DNA of 64,000 nt from Apostichopus japonicus (GCF_037975245.1 NC_092568.1:42523631-42587630); one strand, 5' to 3'. Positions 13,200 to 25,380 are shown, numbered from the stretch's first letter. Numbers and translations: made by a program. The notes: generated by a model from the sequence alone, not told the origin.

Positions 13200-14330
13200 A
13201 AAGTATGATTCAATTCTGAAAATGTTTTGATTTTGACCCTGTGACTTCATTAATATCTCTTCTACTCACTATGGCGCATATATGTACCAAGTATGACTTC
13301 AATCCAACTTGTTGTTCAGTTACCGTGTTTACAAGCTATTTTAGTGAAAATCAACTTAAGCCCCGCCCCAGGCCCTAATAAATATGCATATATCATCTTG
13401 AACATATATAACCATGTACCCGCTATCTACCAACATATTAATATTAAGTATAAATAAATTCTGACTTTTGGTTGCAAAGTTATTAGCATTTGAAGAGTTT
13501 TACGTTTGACCCTGTGACCTCATTATTATTCATTCGATGAGCACCATAATCAATAGGTTTCTTCTACTCACTATGGCGCATATATGTATCACGTACAACT
13601 TCAATCCAACTTGTCGTTGTTCAGTTACCGTGTTTACAAGCTATTTTAGTGAAAATAAACTTAAGCCCCGCCCCCTAATAAATATGCATAATATCAACTT
13701 GAACATATGTTACCATGTACCCACTATCTACCAACAAAATAATACCAAATATGAATAAATTCTGACTTTCGGTTGCGGAGTTATTAGCATTTGGAGATTT
13801 TCACGTTCGGCCCTGTGACCTCATTATTATTCATGAGATAAGCATCAAAATCAATAGGGTTCATCTACTCACTATGGCACAACTATGCACCAAGTATGAC
13901 TTCAATCCAACTTGTCGTTGTTCAGTTACCGTGTTTACAAGCTATTTTAGTGAAAATAAACTTAAGCCCCGCCCCCTAATAAATATGCATAATATCAACT
14001 TGAACCTATGTTACCATGTACCCACTATCTACCAACAAAATAATACCAAATATGAATAAATTCTGACTTTTGGTTGCAGAGTTATTAGCATTTGAAGATT
14101 TTTACGTTTGACCCTGTGACCTCATTATTATTCATGAGATGAGCACCAAAATCAATAGGGTTCTTCTAATCAGTATGGCGCATCTATGTCCGAAGTATGA
14201 CTTCAATCCAACTTGCCATTGTTGAGTTATCGTGTTTATGAGCCAAGGGCGTCACATACACACACACACACACTCAATCACCATCGCATAGATTCCTTGA
14301 GCCCTTCGGGCAAGGAATCAATGAGTCATT
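13200..14330 (+). repeat. ~302-bp tandem units of the dispersed family
   Basis: Four units start near 13264, 13566, 13868 and 14170, marked by 'actatggcgcatatatgtac' and its variants, so the period is about 302 bp. Units carry 'gccccgccccctaataaata', 'gaccctgtgacctcattatt' and 'caatagggttcttctactca'. The last unit ends in 'gcgtcacatacacacacaca' and 'catagattccttgagccctt', an end also seen near 25230 and 50160. Short open frames in it are shared between units and are not genes. Confidence 0.8.
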
Positions 14331-14809
14331 ATTTTTGGAATTATTACACAAATCTGCACTTACAGTTTTTGTGTCATCCTGATGAAGCTGTGTCATATTA
14401 TTCTACACACCTCATTCTTACCTAACACACATGCTGGTTAACCACTCAGTGACTACTAGGTGTAACTTTCATGTAATTCATTGGATTCATCAAAGTATTT
14501 TCCTTTCAACATATTTAATGTTATAACACACTATTTGCAAGCCTATAACATTTTTTTTTATTTAACATTATAAATTTAGCCTTTAACTTCAAAGTATATC
14601 ACCAGTAACTGAAGAGTACAGCAACTTATATTGTGATGTATTCAACAAAGAGAAAGCCAGTGGGCTAGGTGACTTCTTGCCACAATTTGCATATGAACAT
14701 TAAACAGTAAAACTGTTTTTCACTTCAATTGATCAGCAAGGTTTTTGAACAAATGCTGACTAAATCCAAGCTTAAGTTTGGTAGTTATCTTGTTTCACAA
14801 GGTTTTCAG

Positions 14810-15556
14810 GTTTCTTTCACTTCTGTTGACCTCAAATGACCTTTGAACTGCACCAACTTCCATGGGGTTTCAACATACCAGATATGAGCTTCAACCAAGA
14901 TGTATTTCTTGACTATTGGTTTTCAGATTCTGAACTATATTGACTGTCAACAATTTCAATAGGGTTCTTGTACTCACCAAGCAGTACAGTAACTCCAATG
15001 TTACAAATTTCACTAGGGTTCTTGTACTCACCAAGCATTGCACTTACTCCAATGTTACAAATTTCAATAGGGTTCTTGTACTCACCAAGTAGTACACTTA
15101 CTCCCATGTTACAAATTTCAATAGGGTTCTTGTACTCACCAAACAGTACACTTACTCCAATGTTACCAATTTCAATAGAGTTCTTGTACTCACCAAGCAT
15201 TGCACTTACTCCAATGTTACCAATTTCAATAGGGTTCTTGTACTCACCAAGTAGTACACTTACTCCCATGTTACAAATTTCAATAGGGTTCTTGTACTCA
15301 CCAAACAGTACACTTACTCCAATGTTACCAATTTCAATAGGGTTCTTGTACTCACCAAGTAGTACACTTACTCCCATGTTACCAATTTCAATAGGGTTCT
15401 TGTACTCACCGAACAGTACACTTACTCCAATGTTACCAATTTCAATAGAGTTCTTGTACTCACCAAGCAGTACAGTAACTCTCATGTCACCAATTTCAAT
15501 AGGGTTCTTGTACTCAACAAGCATTACACTTACTCCAATGTTCTTCACATTTTGTT
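14810..15556. repeat. 54-bp minisatellite grown from a dispersed repeat
   Basis: About 11 copies of a 54-bp unit contain 'aatttcaatagggttcttgt', 'actcacca' and 'cagtacacttactccaatgt'. Successive 'ttcttgtactcacc' marks at 14965 and 15019 give the period. The sequence just before it (14820-14900) belongs to the dispersed family and contains the same 'ggggtttcaacatac/gacctttgaactgcacc' context, so the array seems to have grown out of one copy. Because 54 is divisible by three and the unit lacks stops, open frames of about 200 codons exist on both strands, with an 18-residue period. They have no start context or neighbouring exons to suggest translation. Confidence 0.9.
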
Positions 15557-16184
15557 AAATTTGTTGTATATACTCACACAGTATCTGCATATATACCATG
15601 TGTGACTGCACTCAATTTGAAAATTCAAAATGCTCCAGTGACAGCCAGACAGTAACCCAGAAGGATGCCAGCTGTATACTCTATATCACAGATGGATAAA
15701 ATAATGTAAATGGCAAACAGCAGAATGATAATCTTTGCTGTCAGTATGGATTAATAAACACAGCTGTTAGCAAGTGCTTCTATCCATACATCTCAATTAG
15801 CATGTAGCAGCACGCACGCTTCTTAACTTCCTGCAAGCTGTAGATTATAAAGACACGTTGTTGCTGCAATGTGGTGAAGAGGCTAAATGTTAATCTACAT
15901 ACAGTATATTTAAATCACAGCCAGACATGTATGGGGAATAATCAATCACTCTTCAATTACATCATTAACCAGTGAGAACCTTCCTGGCATTCATACATGG
16001 TTAGCAGCTTCATTTGAAATGAAAGGGGTGTTAATATTGTTTTCACTGCAGCTATGGAATGTATTCAGGAATGCATTCTGTGGTAATCCATTGTAATTTC
16101 CATCTAGGTAACTGACACAAGCAAACTAATACAAAATTTACTATTGCTAAACAATCCATACTATCCAGCATTGTTACAAACACA

Positions 16185-17380
16185 GATTTTTGCGTCCGGG
16201 AGAAATCCTCAAGCCAGGGATGCAAAATCTTCAAATTGCTTGTGTCCCGGCGGACGCAAAGTTTTTCTTGAGAAACAAACCCAGAGTACACACTCACAAC
16301 AAGACCTTGCAAAACATAACAAAACAAATATATTGGAATGAAAATCTTTCTTCCTTTCTTTCTTTCTTTTCAAGAAAACCACAACTGCTTCTCAAAAGCA
16401 CCAAATTTCTTCCAATCCTAGATATGATTGTATTTGCTGGAAAACAAATAAATCATAACAATAAACTGCAAGGTACAGAGTTAAAGTTTCCATTACAAGA
16501 TTTTCATGCTAACATTGGTTAATGATGCTTATCCAAACTTCCCATAATCTGATTGGCTAAATAGTCCCTTACCCTCTAGTCCCTTAACTATTGTCTGGAA
16601 ATATTCTCCACTAAGAATGTTATTTAAAAACAATAACATGTAACATTACTTTCCCCTGTAGAGATAGTGAAGGGTCGGGTAAATTTTTGATCAGGTTTTG
16701 AGGTTTTGCGCATGTGTAGTTGAAACACCAAAGTTCGAATAGGTCTATGTACATGCAGTAGTGAACTGGTGTGGAATTTAGTGAGAGGTATACACACTGT
16801 AGGTACAGGGATATTTGAAGAGTTGGGTGTTGGAATCATGCTGCAAGGTCAAAGCATGGAACTACTACCGAGTTGGCAAGTACAAGGGCAGATGAAAGAG
16901 GGGCAGGGGGTAAACATTGGTTGAAAAGGCAGGGCAGGCAAAAAGAGAGCCGGGCAGCCTCTGTAAAACAGCGAAGCTAAGGCACTGGGCCATCTGCCCT
17001 ATATATTCTGCAGAACATTCACAAAGTATAGGCAGTGATACAATCACATCTTTACAACTACACTAGTACAAGTAGGTCATACAATAATTGCAATTGGTGT
17101 TCGATCGGGTTGCTAGCTTTTTTATGGGACGCAAACTTTTTGGGGGCTTCCATCCCTGGGACGCAAACTTTTTTCTCTAGTAAGATAACTGTGTGGTAAC
17201 TATAGCAAATTTCCTGCTGGAGAATTTGAAAGTCATTTTGTTGTTGTATATTAAGTTTCATAATTTTTTATTTGAAAGTGCATATTTTCATGAAGGACTG
17301 CAGGGACACAAGGTTTTTCTGAGCAGACACAAACATTTCTAAGACGTTGCATCCCGCAGATGCAACTTTAAAATCCTAGT
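16185..17380. repeat. Possible rearranged repeat with 'gacgcaaa' words
   Basis: The words 'tgcgtccggga' (16192), 'ggacgcaaagtttttc' (16252), 'gggacgcaaactttt' (17128 and 17158) and 'gttgcatcccgcagatgcaa' (17346) recur in both orientations within 1.2 kb. That pattern suggests a decayed inverted-repeat element, but I could not define clean ends. Confidence 0.35.
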
Positions 17381-19174
17381 AACAATACTGCTTTACTAAT
17401 GCTACACAATCAGCACTATCATTTACAATGTACAAAATAAATGTGTGGTTTTCCTTGGAAATAAGCTTGGCTTTATGAGTGTACACATTCCCATGTGCAA
17501 TCTAAAATGGGGATGTCTAGATTCAAACACAAGTATAATACAATTTGAATTTGATAAAAACAACCAGTTGTCCCCCGGAAAACCTCCCAAGCTGGTTTCA
17601 GTTGTCCGAACATGAATTTGGTAGCCTCAGACGAACATCAAAAATTTGCCATGATGATGTATGGAGAAAAAGGCTGGCTTCTACAATAGGATACTTTGCA
17701 TTGTCTTTTTTAGGGTCTGTATAGATGCATGGTTTATGGTGATGCAAACCAAATCGTACAAGTTTCATTCATTTATATAATTTATATATAAAGAGTTTGA
17801 ACAGTACTTGCCAAATCAGGTAATACCTTAGCAGTACCCATTAGTAAATTATGTTGTTTGACTCATTCATATTGTGTTTAATAATTTGGTAATACCATTG
17901 AAAAAAATAACTGTTTTTGCAATATTACATATTTTGGTTCCATATTTTTACTTCACATTTTGCATGGGACTTAACATGTTCTTTTTTTTCATAAAAGGCA
18001 TTGTCTAAAGTGGGGTTCTAGAATGCTAAAAGGGACAAAAATGGATTTTCTTGGGAATATTCACTGAAAACCTTTCCATGTTACATATTATATGTAATAA
18101 CTACAGTAGATTCCCTGATGCAACATAAATACTTACTAAAGGTTCCCCACGATAGATTCAGATACAGATTGCCCATTGACCTCTGTGTGACCTGGACTCT
18201 GCATTTAGGTTATCCAAATAGCAAGAATGATTGATACCAACGTGTATGACATAAATATAGTCGTCTCAGTCATCTCACACAACCAGGCAATCTGTAACAA
18301 TCCACCATAGTCTGGTGCATTCCCTAACTTAGTATAGAGTAGGCTATGTGTATTCAAGCCTTTATTATATTTGTTATGTAAGTCTAGGCCCTAGGCCTAA
18401 AATATTAGCCTGATTAATGCATACTCATAGCTAAGTACTGAGATTCACAGGGTCTCATTCAACTTCCTGTTTGGCAGTGTTCCTTGCTTATCCTGCTAGC
18501 AATACTGTCATCAGCTAAAAACCATATGCCCATCTCACAAACACAGCGCTGACTATGTCCAGTTCATTTCGGTTCAGACAGACTTAGTTAAAGCTGTTAC
18601 TGTTAGTGTTACTAAAATAGAGTAGTAGTAGTACTCAGTAGCAGAGTCTAAGCCACAACACATTTCAGCATGCACAGCACATGTACACAAACATAGGAAC
18701 CAGCATCAAACTTTGACCTATGCTGTATTGACAGCACATCTAGGAATACAAGTATTATTTAAACTTTCCCAACAGATTAGCCAAGCTACCAACTCATTAA
18801 CCTAGCCTAACTCACTAACTAGTACAAGGCCTATAGCCTACTACTGTTACAGTGTTAGTGTGCAAGTTCATGTCACTTAGTTATAGGCCTACTAGTAGTA
18901 GTAGCCTACACTGAAAGTTAGTTCATATCAATTGACAATGTGGACAGCTGCAAAGCCGGCCGCCAATCATCCTAATTTCATATTAAACATCACTTAATTT
19001 AGTACTGGCACGAAGATATAGCCTTAAATGTTATATACAACCCGTTGTAAATAAACGTGTAGGCTAATAATAGTTTAACGTGGTGTATTTGCAATGTATA
19101 GGCTAATTGTTGTTAGGAGCATACTCTTGGGTACGGAAACGACACTGGACAACCTATCACACGGTAGTACTAAC

Positions 19175-19267
19175 CTTCCGTTGCTGCCTCTCCCAGGCCG
19201 GATCTAAAACTTGTTTTCGATCCCACTCATCCTCTTGTTTCATGTAGTCTTCTTCCGTCATCGCCAT
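19175..19267 (-). CDS. Alpha-actinin, first coding exon
   Basis: This 93-base exon encodes 31 residues beginning [17 protein letters not shown] and ending [10 protein letters not shown]. It matches the N-terminus of non-muscle/muscle alpha-actinins just before the first calponin-homology domain. Alpha-actinin is an antiparallel dimer that cross-links actin filaments at stress fibres, adhesions and Z-discs. The exon ends after QQRK in phase 0 at a good donor (AAG|GTTAGT); vertebrate ACTN genes break at the same residue, to my knowledge. The start lies in CCAAGATGGCG, with A at -3 and G at +4. The rest of the protein (two calponin-homology domains, spectrin repeats, EF hands) lies beyond the left end of the window. 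Confidence 0.93.
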
Positions 19268-19480
19268 CTTGGATAAGACTTATAATCCTTGGGCACAGAG
19301 AAGGACCAGAGTTACAAATACTATTACTGGGAAATTTCCCTGCTCCGTAAAGTTCCTTGGTAAGTTGGGTTCGACTCACCACTAAGTGTTCTTCCTGTCA
19401 GCGTGTGACATCACATCGACTAAGGAGAATTGATCACAATCAAAGGGGCGTTCCCGAACTATGACTATACTATGAGTGTA
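19268..19480 (-). promoter_or_regulatory. Alpha-actinin 5' UTR and proximal promoter
   Basis: This is the sequence immediately upstream of the alpha-actinin ATG. CAAGATGGCG spans the start codon and matches the YY1 consensus, a common arrangement in housekeeping promoters. The palindrome GGGAAATTTCCC (19329-19340), about 62 bp upstream, fits the Rel/NF-kB consensus. 'ATTATAAGTC' near 19280 is a weak TATA-like string. The transcription start is not identifiable by eye, so the UTR/promoter boundary is unknown. Confidence 0.55.
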
Positions 19481-22400
19481 ACCGTCACTATTTAGGGAGG
19501 GAAACAATTTGTAATTCATTCAGCGGGATTTGACCAAAACGTCAAAAAAGGCAATCGTCAGGTGAAGCAGGAAATAACGCACAATAGAGGAAAGTGCGGT
19601 GGTGAGCGATTTTCTATAATGAAAACTATATAGTTCACGATTATTTAAGGTGTTATAGAAGAATCAAGTGTTACTATATATGGTTGGAATGACTATCTGT
19701 TGTGTGAAAACCATTATATTAAATGTTATATAGGAAGTCTACATTTCAACTTTTATCACATTGACACACCTTGCACTTGTCTAGCAATTTTAATTAATTT
19801 TATCCATATACATAATCATTCACAACATATTATTATGATAACTATTTTAGAGTGGGATTAGCACTTTTGAGACCAACTCATATTTATGTGTTCCAATATC
19901 CAGATCCTAAAGTCTGTATTGTTCCAATGTTATGAAACAGATTATGTTCTTCAAAGTCCTGAATGTCGCGATACACAAACATTTAGTAGGTTTAAATATT
20001 TTTGTTGTTGAAAAATTCCTTTCCATGACTAGTGAAAAAAAATGGTTTAGTGTGGTGGTGGGTTACAGCATATTTGGGCAGACAAAGCTGAATTACATCC
20101 AACTATGTGAGCAAATAATATCCACATACATAAACAATAATAAAGGTCATTGTTTAAAGGTATAATGTCTTTCCACACTTCAAATTGCCAGTTGTTGTAT
20201 GCTACTTTGGATGTCTTTGCTCCCGTGCTCGGAACGACCTCGTTGAAAATAGCATATTTTATTCTTGTATATGTACCTGTTGTTATTTGTAATTTTAGTT
20301 ATTCATGTATTTTTTTGTTGTTTGCTGTTGTTGTAAGTAACAATTACCAGCAGATCTTCCCTGCATAAATGTTCAACATTCCCCTTTAAAGGCGATATTA
20401 CTCTGCCTGTTTTACCTACAGTTTTGCGTTGTTCCATTGCAGTCATTATCATACAGTAATGCATTCTACTATGTTATGATTCAGATCAGAGACGCAAACG
20501 AAAGTACTGTGACCTTCGTGGAAGGAAAAAAAACTGATAACCGTGTCCATGGTATCTTTTATTACTCATAACGAATAATTCTGTGGTTATTCTACGATCA
20601 TATCTCCGTTAAGTTCATAAAATAACACATTAACATTGAGACCACCTGTGTAAGTTAATAAATTCTCCTAACTCCAAGGTTATAGACTGAGCTGAACCTT
20701 ATTTGGCAAGTACGCGCCAGTCCTCCATTTTGGGCCAAGCATTCGTGTGGTCATGTGTGGAATGTTAATGATGGCGCCCGTCTTGAACTAAATAGGGAGG
20801 GGTAGGGGTGGGGGGTATGGTGGAGGAGTAATATTTTGGAAAGTATGAGCACGGTATTGTGAGATGAAATGGTCGAAATTGTCAGATGAAAGGTCGAAAT
20901 AGTAAGGCTATTATAAGTTTCAAGAACAATTCGACATTTCGATATTATCGTGGTTTTCTTAATATCATTTTTTTGGGATAAAAGAGTCGAACGTTTCAAA
21001 TATAAAGTTCAATTTTTGACACAAAATGGCAAAATTTCGAGGTATCGGTGGTATTCTGAAATACGAGTCGAAATTTGAGATAATTCTTAGACTGTGGATT
21101 AGGCTTAGAATTTCGAAATTTATGTCGAAATTAAAACTTTTTATAACAAAACTTGTATAACATTAAAAGTAAAAAAAGGATAAAACACCGTATAGTTGCA
21201 AGAAAAATGTCGAAAACATCCAAATCAATATAGAACAGAGGAGTAACAACAACACCTTGGTTATTCAAATTGAAAAGATCATAAGTTAAGTGACACAATT
21301 TAGGGGGTCAAATAAATATTACTGAGATCTGAAACGACACGTAAACTATCATATAGACATATTTATCTTGTTGACTGAATATGGAATAAATACAAAAATG
21401 TAATATCATGATCATATATCATGATGGTAGGCCTATACCATGGAATGAAATCAAGATTGTAGCTTTGCACATTTTTAAATAAAATTAATTGTACATAAAA
21501 TTTTAGGACATCCAAAAGTATAGGATAGAGAGGAGGAAGGGGTGGGCCGGCGGTACGGGCAGGAGAGATAATAGGCCTAGGTTAAATGCGATGGGAGGAC
21601 GTTTTTGGCAGGTTTGGGGTGGGGGGTGGGGAAAGAATAGGCCTATTGAGGATTACGTATACCGGCCGGACGGGCATTTAAGGTTGTATTGTTTTGTTAT
21701 TTTGAGAATTAAGAGTCATTAGATTTTTGTTAATTTATTATATAATATAAGAAATTAGCTTGATTTACGCAAACATAAATCGAGAACATAAATCGTTACA
21801 CTTTCGCTTAATAAAACTCCAAAGCGCACATGAACAAGTGATAACTTTTGCTAGTTGATATCATTTCTTTTTGTCTGTTTCTCTGGTCTCAAGGATTCAA
21901 GACGACATCTTGGATTTCGCCTCCGAATAGGCTTGGACACTGCGGAGATCTTTGGTCGTCGTGCATTTGCTATCGTGGTTGCCAGTTCTGCCTCTTATCA
22001 CTTTATGTCCTTTCTGAAGTTGTAGCAACATATGAAGAACATCAGAGACCAACGTCCTTGAGAATAGTACAATTCGTAATTTCATGTGGCCAGTCGGGTT
22101 CGATACTCTTTAATCACATCCGTTGTGTAGCCTACTGGTTAAATCGAAACATTTCTTTGCCGGGTGGGCCTAAATCTTGCCATTTTTATTGTACCGTAGT
22201 TGCTTACGCTGACGAGTGTTACTGGCCTCGGAAGTAACAAACGCCAGTTTTCATCTATGCCTGTAAATAATTCTTCCCACAGCTTGCAAGCAATGGCTTC
22301 TCTTCGTCATCTATCAAGGTTAACTCCCGATTGAAAGGATTCAGTAAGCCCTTTCTTAGCTGGCAGTAACTCATCAAACCAATTCTTGGTTGGCAGTAAC

Positions 22401-22690
22401 TCATCAAACCAATTCTTTCGTTAAATTTCTGTTATACTAACATCACGGTGTGTCATGAATTGCCGTCTGTAATTGTATATGCTATTATCTGTGAGATAAA
22501 CCAAGCAGATTTGCACCATAATCCGTAATCTAAACTCTTTTAGAATAGCTATAGCTTTGATGGAGGTCATTGTCGCTACTGCTTAAGACTCAACTTACAA
22601 AAATGTATGTCCTCATTTTGGAATGCTAATGGTGCTGCATCGTTTTGTTTCCTTTTCTTTTAAAAAACAAAGGAAGTTTTTTATCAAATC
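19481..22690. other. Intergenic stretch, nothing certain
   Basis: No convincing gene is seen. Open frames at 19932-20165, 20150-20368 and 21848-22237 (plus strand) have no recognisable motifs, and their composition matches their surroundings. G-rich runs occur at 20795-20830 and 21530-21640. The word GTCGAAAT and its complement recur through 20870-21200, which may mark a decayed repeat. Two copies of 'tggcagtaactcatcaaacc' sit at 22362 and 22392. Confidence 0.5.
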
Positions 22691-22714
22691 AAAAGTCCAA
22701 AGCCATGGCGTTCT

Positions 22715-23565
22715 GATAACCCAGGCTCTTTATTCCCTGTCGCACACAGTAATGAGAATGAGGTGTGAAGATGCAACAGGAGATGCCATAAGTTTGGGAT
22801 GACTTAAAACTCTTTATTCCCTGTCGCACATAGTTATCAGAAAGAATGGGGTGTGAAGATGTAACGGGAGATGCCATAAGTTTGGGATGACTTAAAACTC
22901 TTTATTCCTTGTCGCACACAGTTATTAGAAGAGGTGTGAAAGGGAAACAGAAGATGCCACAAGTTTGGGATGACATCAAACTCTTTATTCCGTCGCACAC
23001 AGTTATTAGAAGAGGTGTGAATAGGTATCAGGAGATGCCACAAGTTTGGGATGACTTGAAACTCTTTATTGCCTGGCACACACAGTTATGAGAATGAGGT
23101 GTGAAGATGTAACAGGAGATGCCATAAGTTTGGGATGACTTGAAACTCTTTATTGCCTGGCAAACACAGTTATGAGAATGAGGTGTGAAGATGCAACAGG
23201 AGATGCCATAAGTTTGGGATGACTTGAAACTCTTTATTCCTTGTCGCACACAGTTAATAGAAGAGGTTTGAATAGGTAACAGGAGATGCCACAAGTTTGG
23301 GATGACTTGAAACTCTCTATTCCCTGTCGCACACAGTTATTAGAAGAGGTGTGAATAGGTATCCGGAGATGCCATAAGTTTGGGATGACTTGAAACTCTT
23401 TATTGCCTGGCACACAGTTTTGAGAATGAGGTGTGAAGATGCAACAGGAGATGCCATAAGTTTGGGATGACTTGAAACTCTTTATTCCCTGTCACACATA
23501 GTTATGAGAATGAGGTGTTAAGATGTAACGCGAGATGCAATAAGTTTGGGATGACTTGAAACTAA
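22715..23565. repeat. ~84-bp minisatellite, about 10 copies
   Basis: The unit contains 'gccataagtttgggatgact', 'tgaaactctttattcc.tgt' and 'cgcacacagttatgagaatg'. Marks at 22785, 22873, 22956, 23036, 23121 and 23205 give periods of 80-88 bp. Copies vary between a 'gatgcaacagg' and a 'ataggtaacagg' type. Open frames on both strands are by-products of the unit. Confidence 0.9.
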
Positions 23566-23954
23566 CTTCAAAGAACAAAGATAGTTATTGATTCGGAGTG
23601 ATCTTATATAGGGTTGCACAACTCACCATTACATTCAAAGAATGAACCCATATAAGAAATCTAGAATGTTGACCATATGATTTCCGTTATCGTTATCAGT
23701 CCTTGGCCATATCTCTTTACTGATTATTCTACATCCATTTTGCCTCCAGACGAAAAAAAGAATCCTATAGCTTGAGAGTACTATCATCCCATCATCAAAA
23801 ACTATTGCCGGGAATTAGCAAAAATCCAGTGCTTGAATTTCTAAAGATTTGTCTATTTTCTCTGCTTGATTTTTTTATACCCCCTTTCCACCTTATTATG
23901 AGCACTTTACTTATGCTCCTCATTACAAAGGCCATTCAATCGATGACATCATCA

Positions 23955-24121
23955 CATCAGTTAAAATGTCAGAGTCAAGACTAATGCCAACATGCCACAT
24001 TCCAGGACTGGCAAAAAACTTTTGAAATGGACGCCGCTTGGCAATGTTGATGGCAGAAATTGCATAGTCTGTACCGAGGAACTTGAATGTAGTTTAGACG
24101 GTTCTCTGTGTATGACGCCTT
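23955..24121 (+). pseudogene. Unassigned open stretch with cysteine pattern
   Basis: One plus-strand frame is open for about 55 codons from 23955 to a TGA ending near 24121. It reads like protein: a lysine-rich start (TGKKLLKWTPLGNVDGRN) followed by a cysteine pattern C-x2-C-x11-C-x4-C-H. That spacing is reminiscent of RING/PHD-like zinc ribbons such as the C-terminus of SLX1 nucleases, but the match is too short to assign. After the stop the same frame is open for about 60 more codons, so this could be a decayed gene or transposon fragment. Confidence 0.2.
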
Positions 24122-24458
24122 TTTGCCATAAATTTATCATTTGACCTCTCCAGTTACTATTCAGTGAAAAGTTCAGAGAATATGGCAGGTTTGGGCTTAA
24201 TAAATTAAACCAAAAAGCTAACACTGCCCTAATTTCATATGTAGATGCAAAGGTAGATCCAAATGTTGGGATAAATAAATATGTCCAGTACAAAACATCA
24301 ACATATTTAAAAACAAAAAAACACCAAGCTAGATTCTGAGTCTGTCTCAGTTTTAAGACACAAAGTCGAAATTGTGGTATATAAACGAAAAAGGAGGAAC
24401 AAGCTGAAATGTCGATGAGGAAAGTAATTCACTGGAAAGGTTTTCACAGAAAAGAATT

Positions 24459-24464
24459 TTTATT
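24459..24464 (-). terminator. Candidate polyadenylation signal AATAAA
   Basis: The minus strand reads AATAAA here, about 200 bases past the stop of the tentative terminal exon of the coiled-coil gene. It has value only if that exon is real. Another AATAAA at 27021-27026 would serve if the gene ended at the in-frame TAG after 27488. Confidence 0.3.
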
Positions 24465-24662
24465 CCAAAATGTTTCAATATCCAGAAAAAACAGTCTTCC
24501 TGGATGAAATATTGACACATTTCCTTTAATCAATTTTGAGCTAGGAAATTGGCTCTGCCACCAACCGGAATCCCTTTCATAATTTGTTATTAATGAATGA
24601 GAGTTACCTGACATCGTTCTTAAGCTGTGAAATATTTTCACAACCTACTGCCAAAGCTTAAG

Positions 24663-24742
24663 TCATTTAGTATGAATCACAGAGAATAAGGCCAATTTGG
24701 AGACCATTTCGGATAACCTGTTGACCCCTTGAAGCTCAGAGT
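24663..24742 (-). CDS. Tentative terminal exon of the coiled-coil gene
   Basis: This is the best acceptor I could find for the U12 AT-AC intron that begins at 27487. On the minus strand, GCCCTTAAC (24760-24752) matches the U12 branch consensus TTCCTTRAY at 7 of 9 positions. The intron-ending AC lies 10 bases beyond the branch A. Joining here keeps phase: the split codon becomes Asp and 25 residues follow (starting SELQGVNRLSEMV) before a TGA. It would extend the second UVR-like motif as FEKADSELQ. Branch and acceptor strings this short also occur by chance, so this is a hypothesis. Confidence 0.3.
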
Positions 24743-24889
24743 GTGAAAACGGTTAAGGGCCACTTGAGTGTGTGAAAAGTACCTAATACAAGAATATCAG
24801 TTCTTTGAAGCAGATTTCAATTCCTGAATGACTGCATGTATACGTGAAGTCCTATTGCATAGAGCCCCTTCACAAACTAATCTGAACCA

Positions 24890-25320
24890 AACTATGAACA
24901 GATTAATTGTAGCTTTAATTTTGGAGTTATGTTTACAAGGTCTTCAAACTTTGACATACATGTTGACTGCAAATGAGCTTTGACCTCCACCAATTTCAAT
25001 AAGGCTCTTGTACTAACAAATTTGGATCTACATAGCAAGCATGACATTCAACAAATATGTACTTTTTGAGTTATTGTATTTACAAACGTTTCAGACTTTG
25101 ACCTCTGTTGACCCCAAATACCTTTGAACTTGACAGAAAAGAAAAGCTATCTTGTACTAGCTCAATAGGAGGGATCTACATAAAAAGTATGAAGTTAGTC
25201 TACTATGAACTTTGAGTGAGGATGTTTACAAGCAAGTGTGACGTACACACACACACGTATCACCATAGTATAGATTCATTTCACCTCCGGCAAGAACTCA
25301 AGACTTGTTATCAAAAATAC
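24890..25320 (+). repeat. Dispersed repeat family copy
   Basis: It carries 'gagctttgacctccaccaat', 'ttcaataaggctcttgtact', 'tgacctctgttgaccccaaa' and the family's end 'gtgacgtacacacacacacg' followed by 'catagtatagattcatttc'. Its orientation matches the copy at 13200-14330. Confidence 0.7.
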
Positions 25321-25340
25321 AGCTGAAAGTTCAGAAATAG

Positions 25341-25380
25341 AACTCAAAATTTGGAGTTAAAATAATCCAAATTTTGAGTT
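25341..25380. other. Perfect 15-bp hairpin, 10-base loop
   Basis: AACTCAAAATTTGGA (25341-25355) is followed by a 10-base loop and then its exact reverse complement at 25366-25380. It sits just after a dispersed-repeat copy. It could be a tiny palindromic remnant of a mobile element; the stem is too short for a typical microRNA precursor. Confidence 0.85.

Larger units (their letters stand above)
1..19174 (-). other. Alpha-actinin intron 1 (part)
   Basis: No exon is recognised in this stretch on either strand. It lies directly downstream of the alpha-actinin first coding exon at 19175-19267 and has none of the conserved calponin-homology exons that should follow. I infer that intron 1 is longer than 19 kb and runs past the window start. 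The stretch holds the repeats and transposon-like elements listed separately. The remaining segments (about 2750-3050, 3300-4670, 6150-8040, 8480-10770, 11310-13200, 15560-16180 and 17380-19170) show only AT-rich unique-looking DNA. The alternative, that it contains another unrecognised gene, cannot be excluded. Confidence 0.7.

Noticed and set aside
14913-15558. Open frames of about 200 codons on both strands
   Set aside because: Both come from the stop-free 54-bp repeat unit; being open on both strands is the signature of repeat structure, not of a gene.
21848-22237. 129-codon plus-strand open frame
   Set aside because: High Cys/Trp/Ser content without pattern, no homology I recognise, and a similar-quality frame on the opposite strand.
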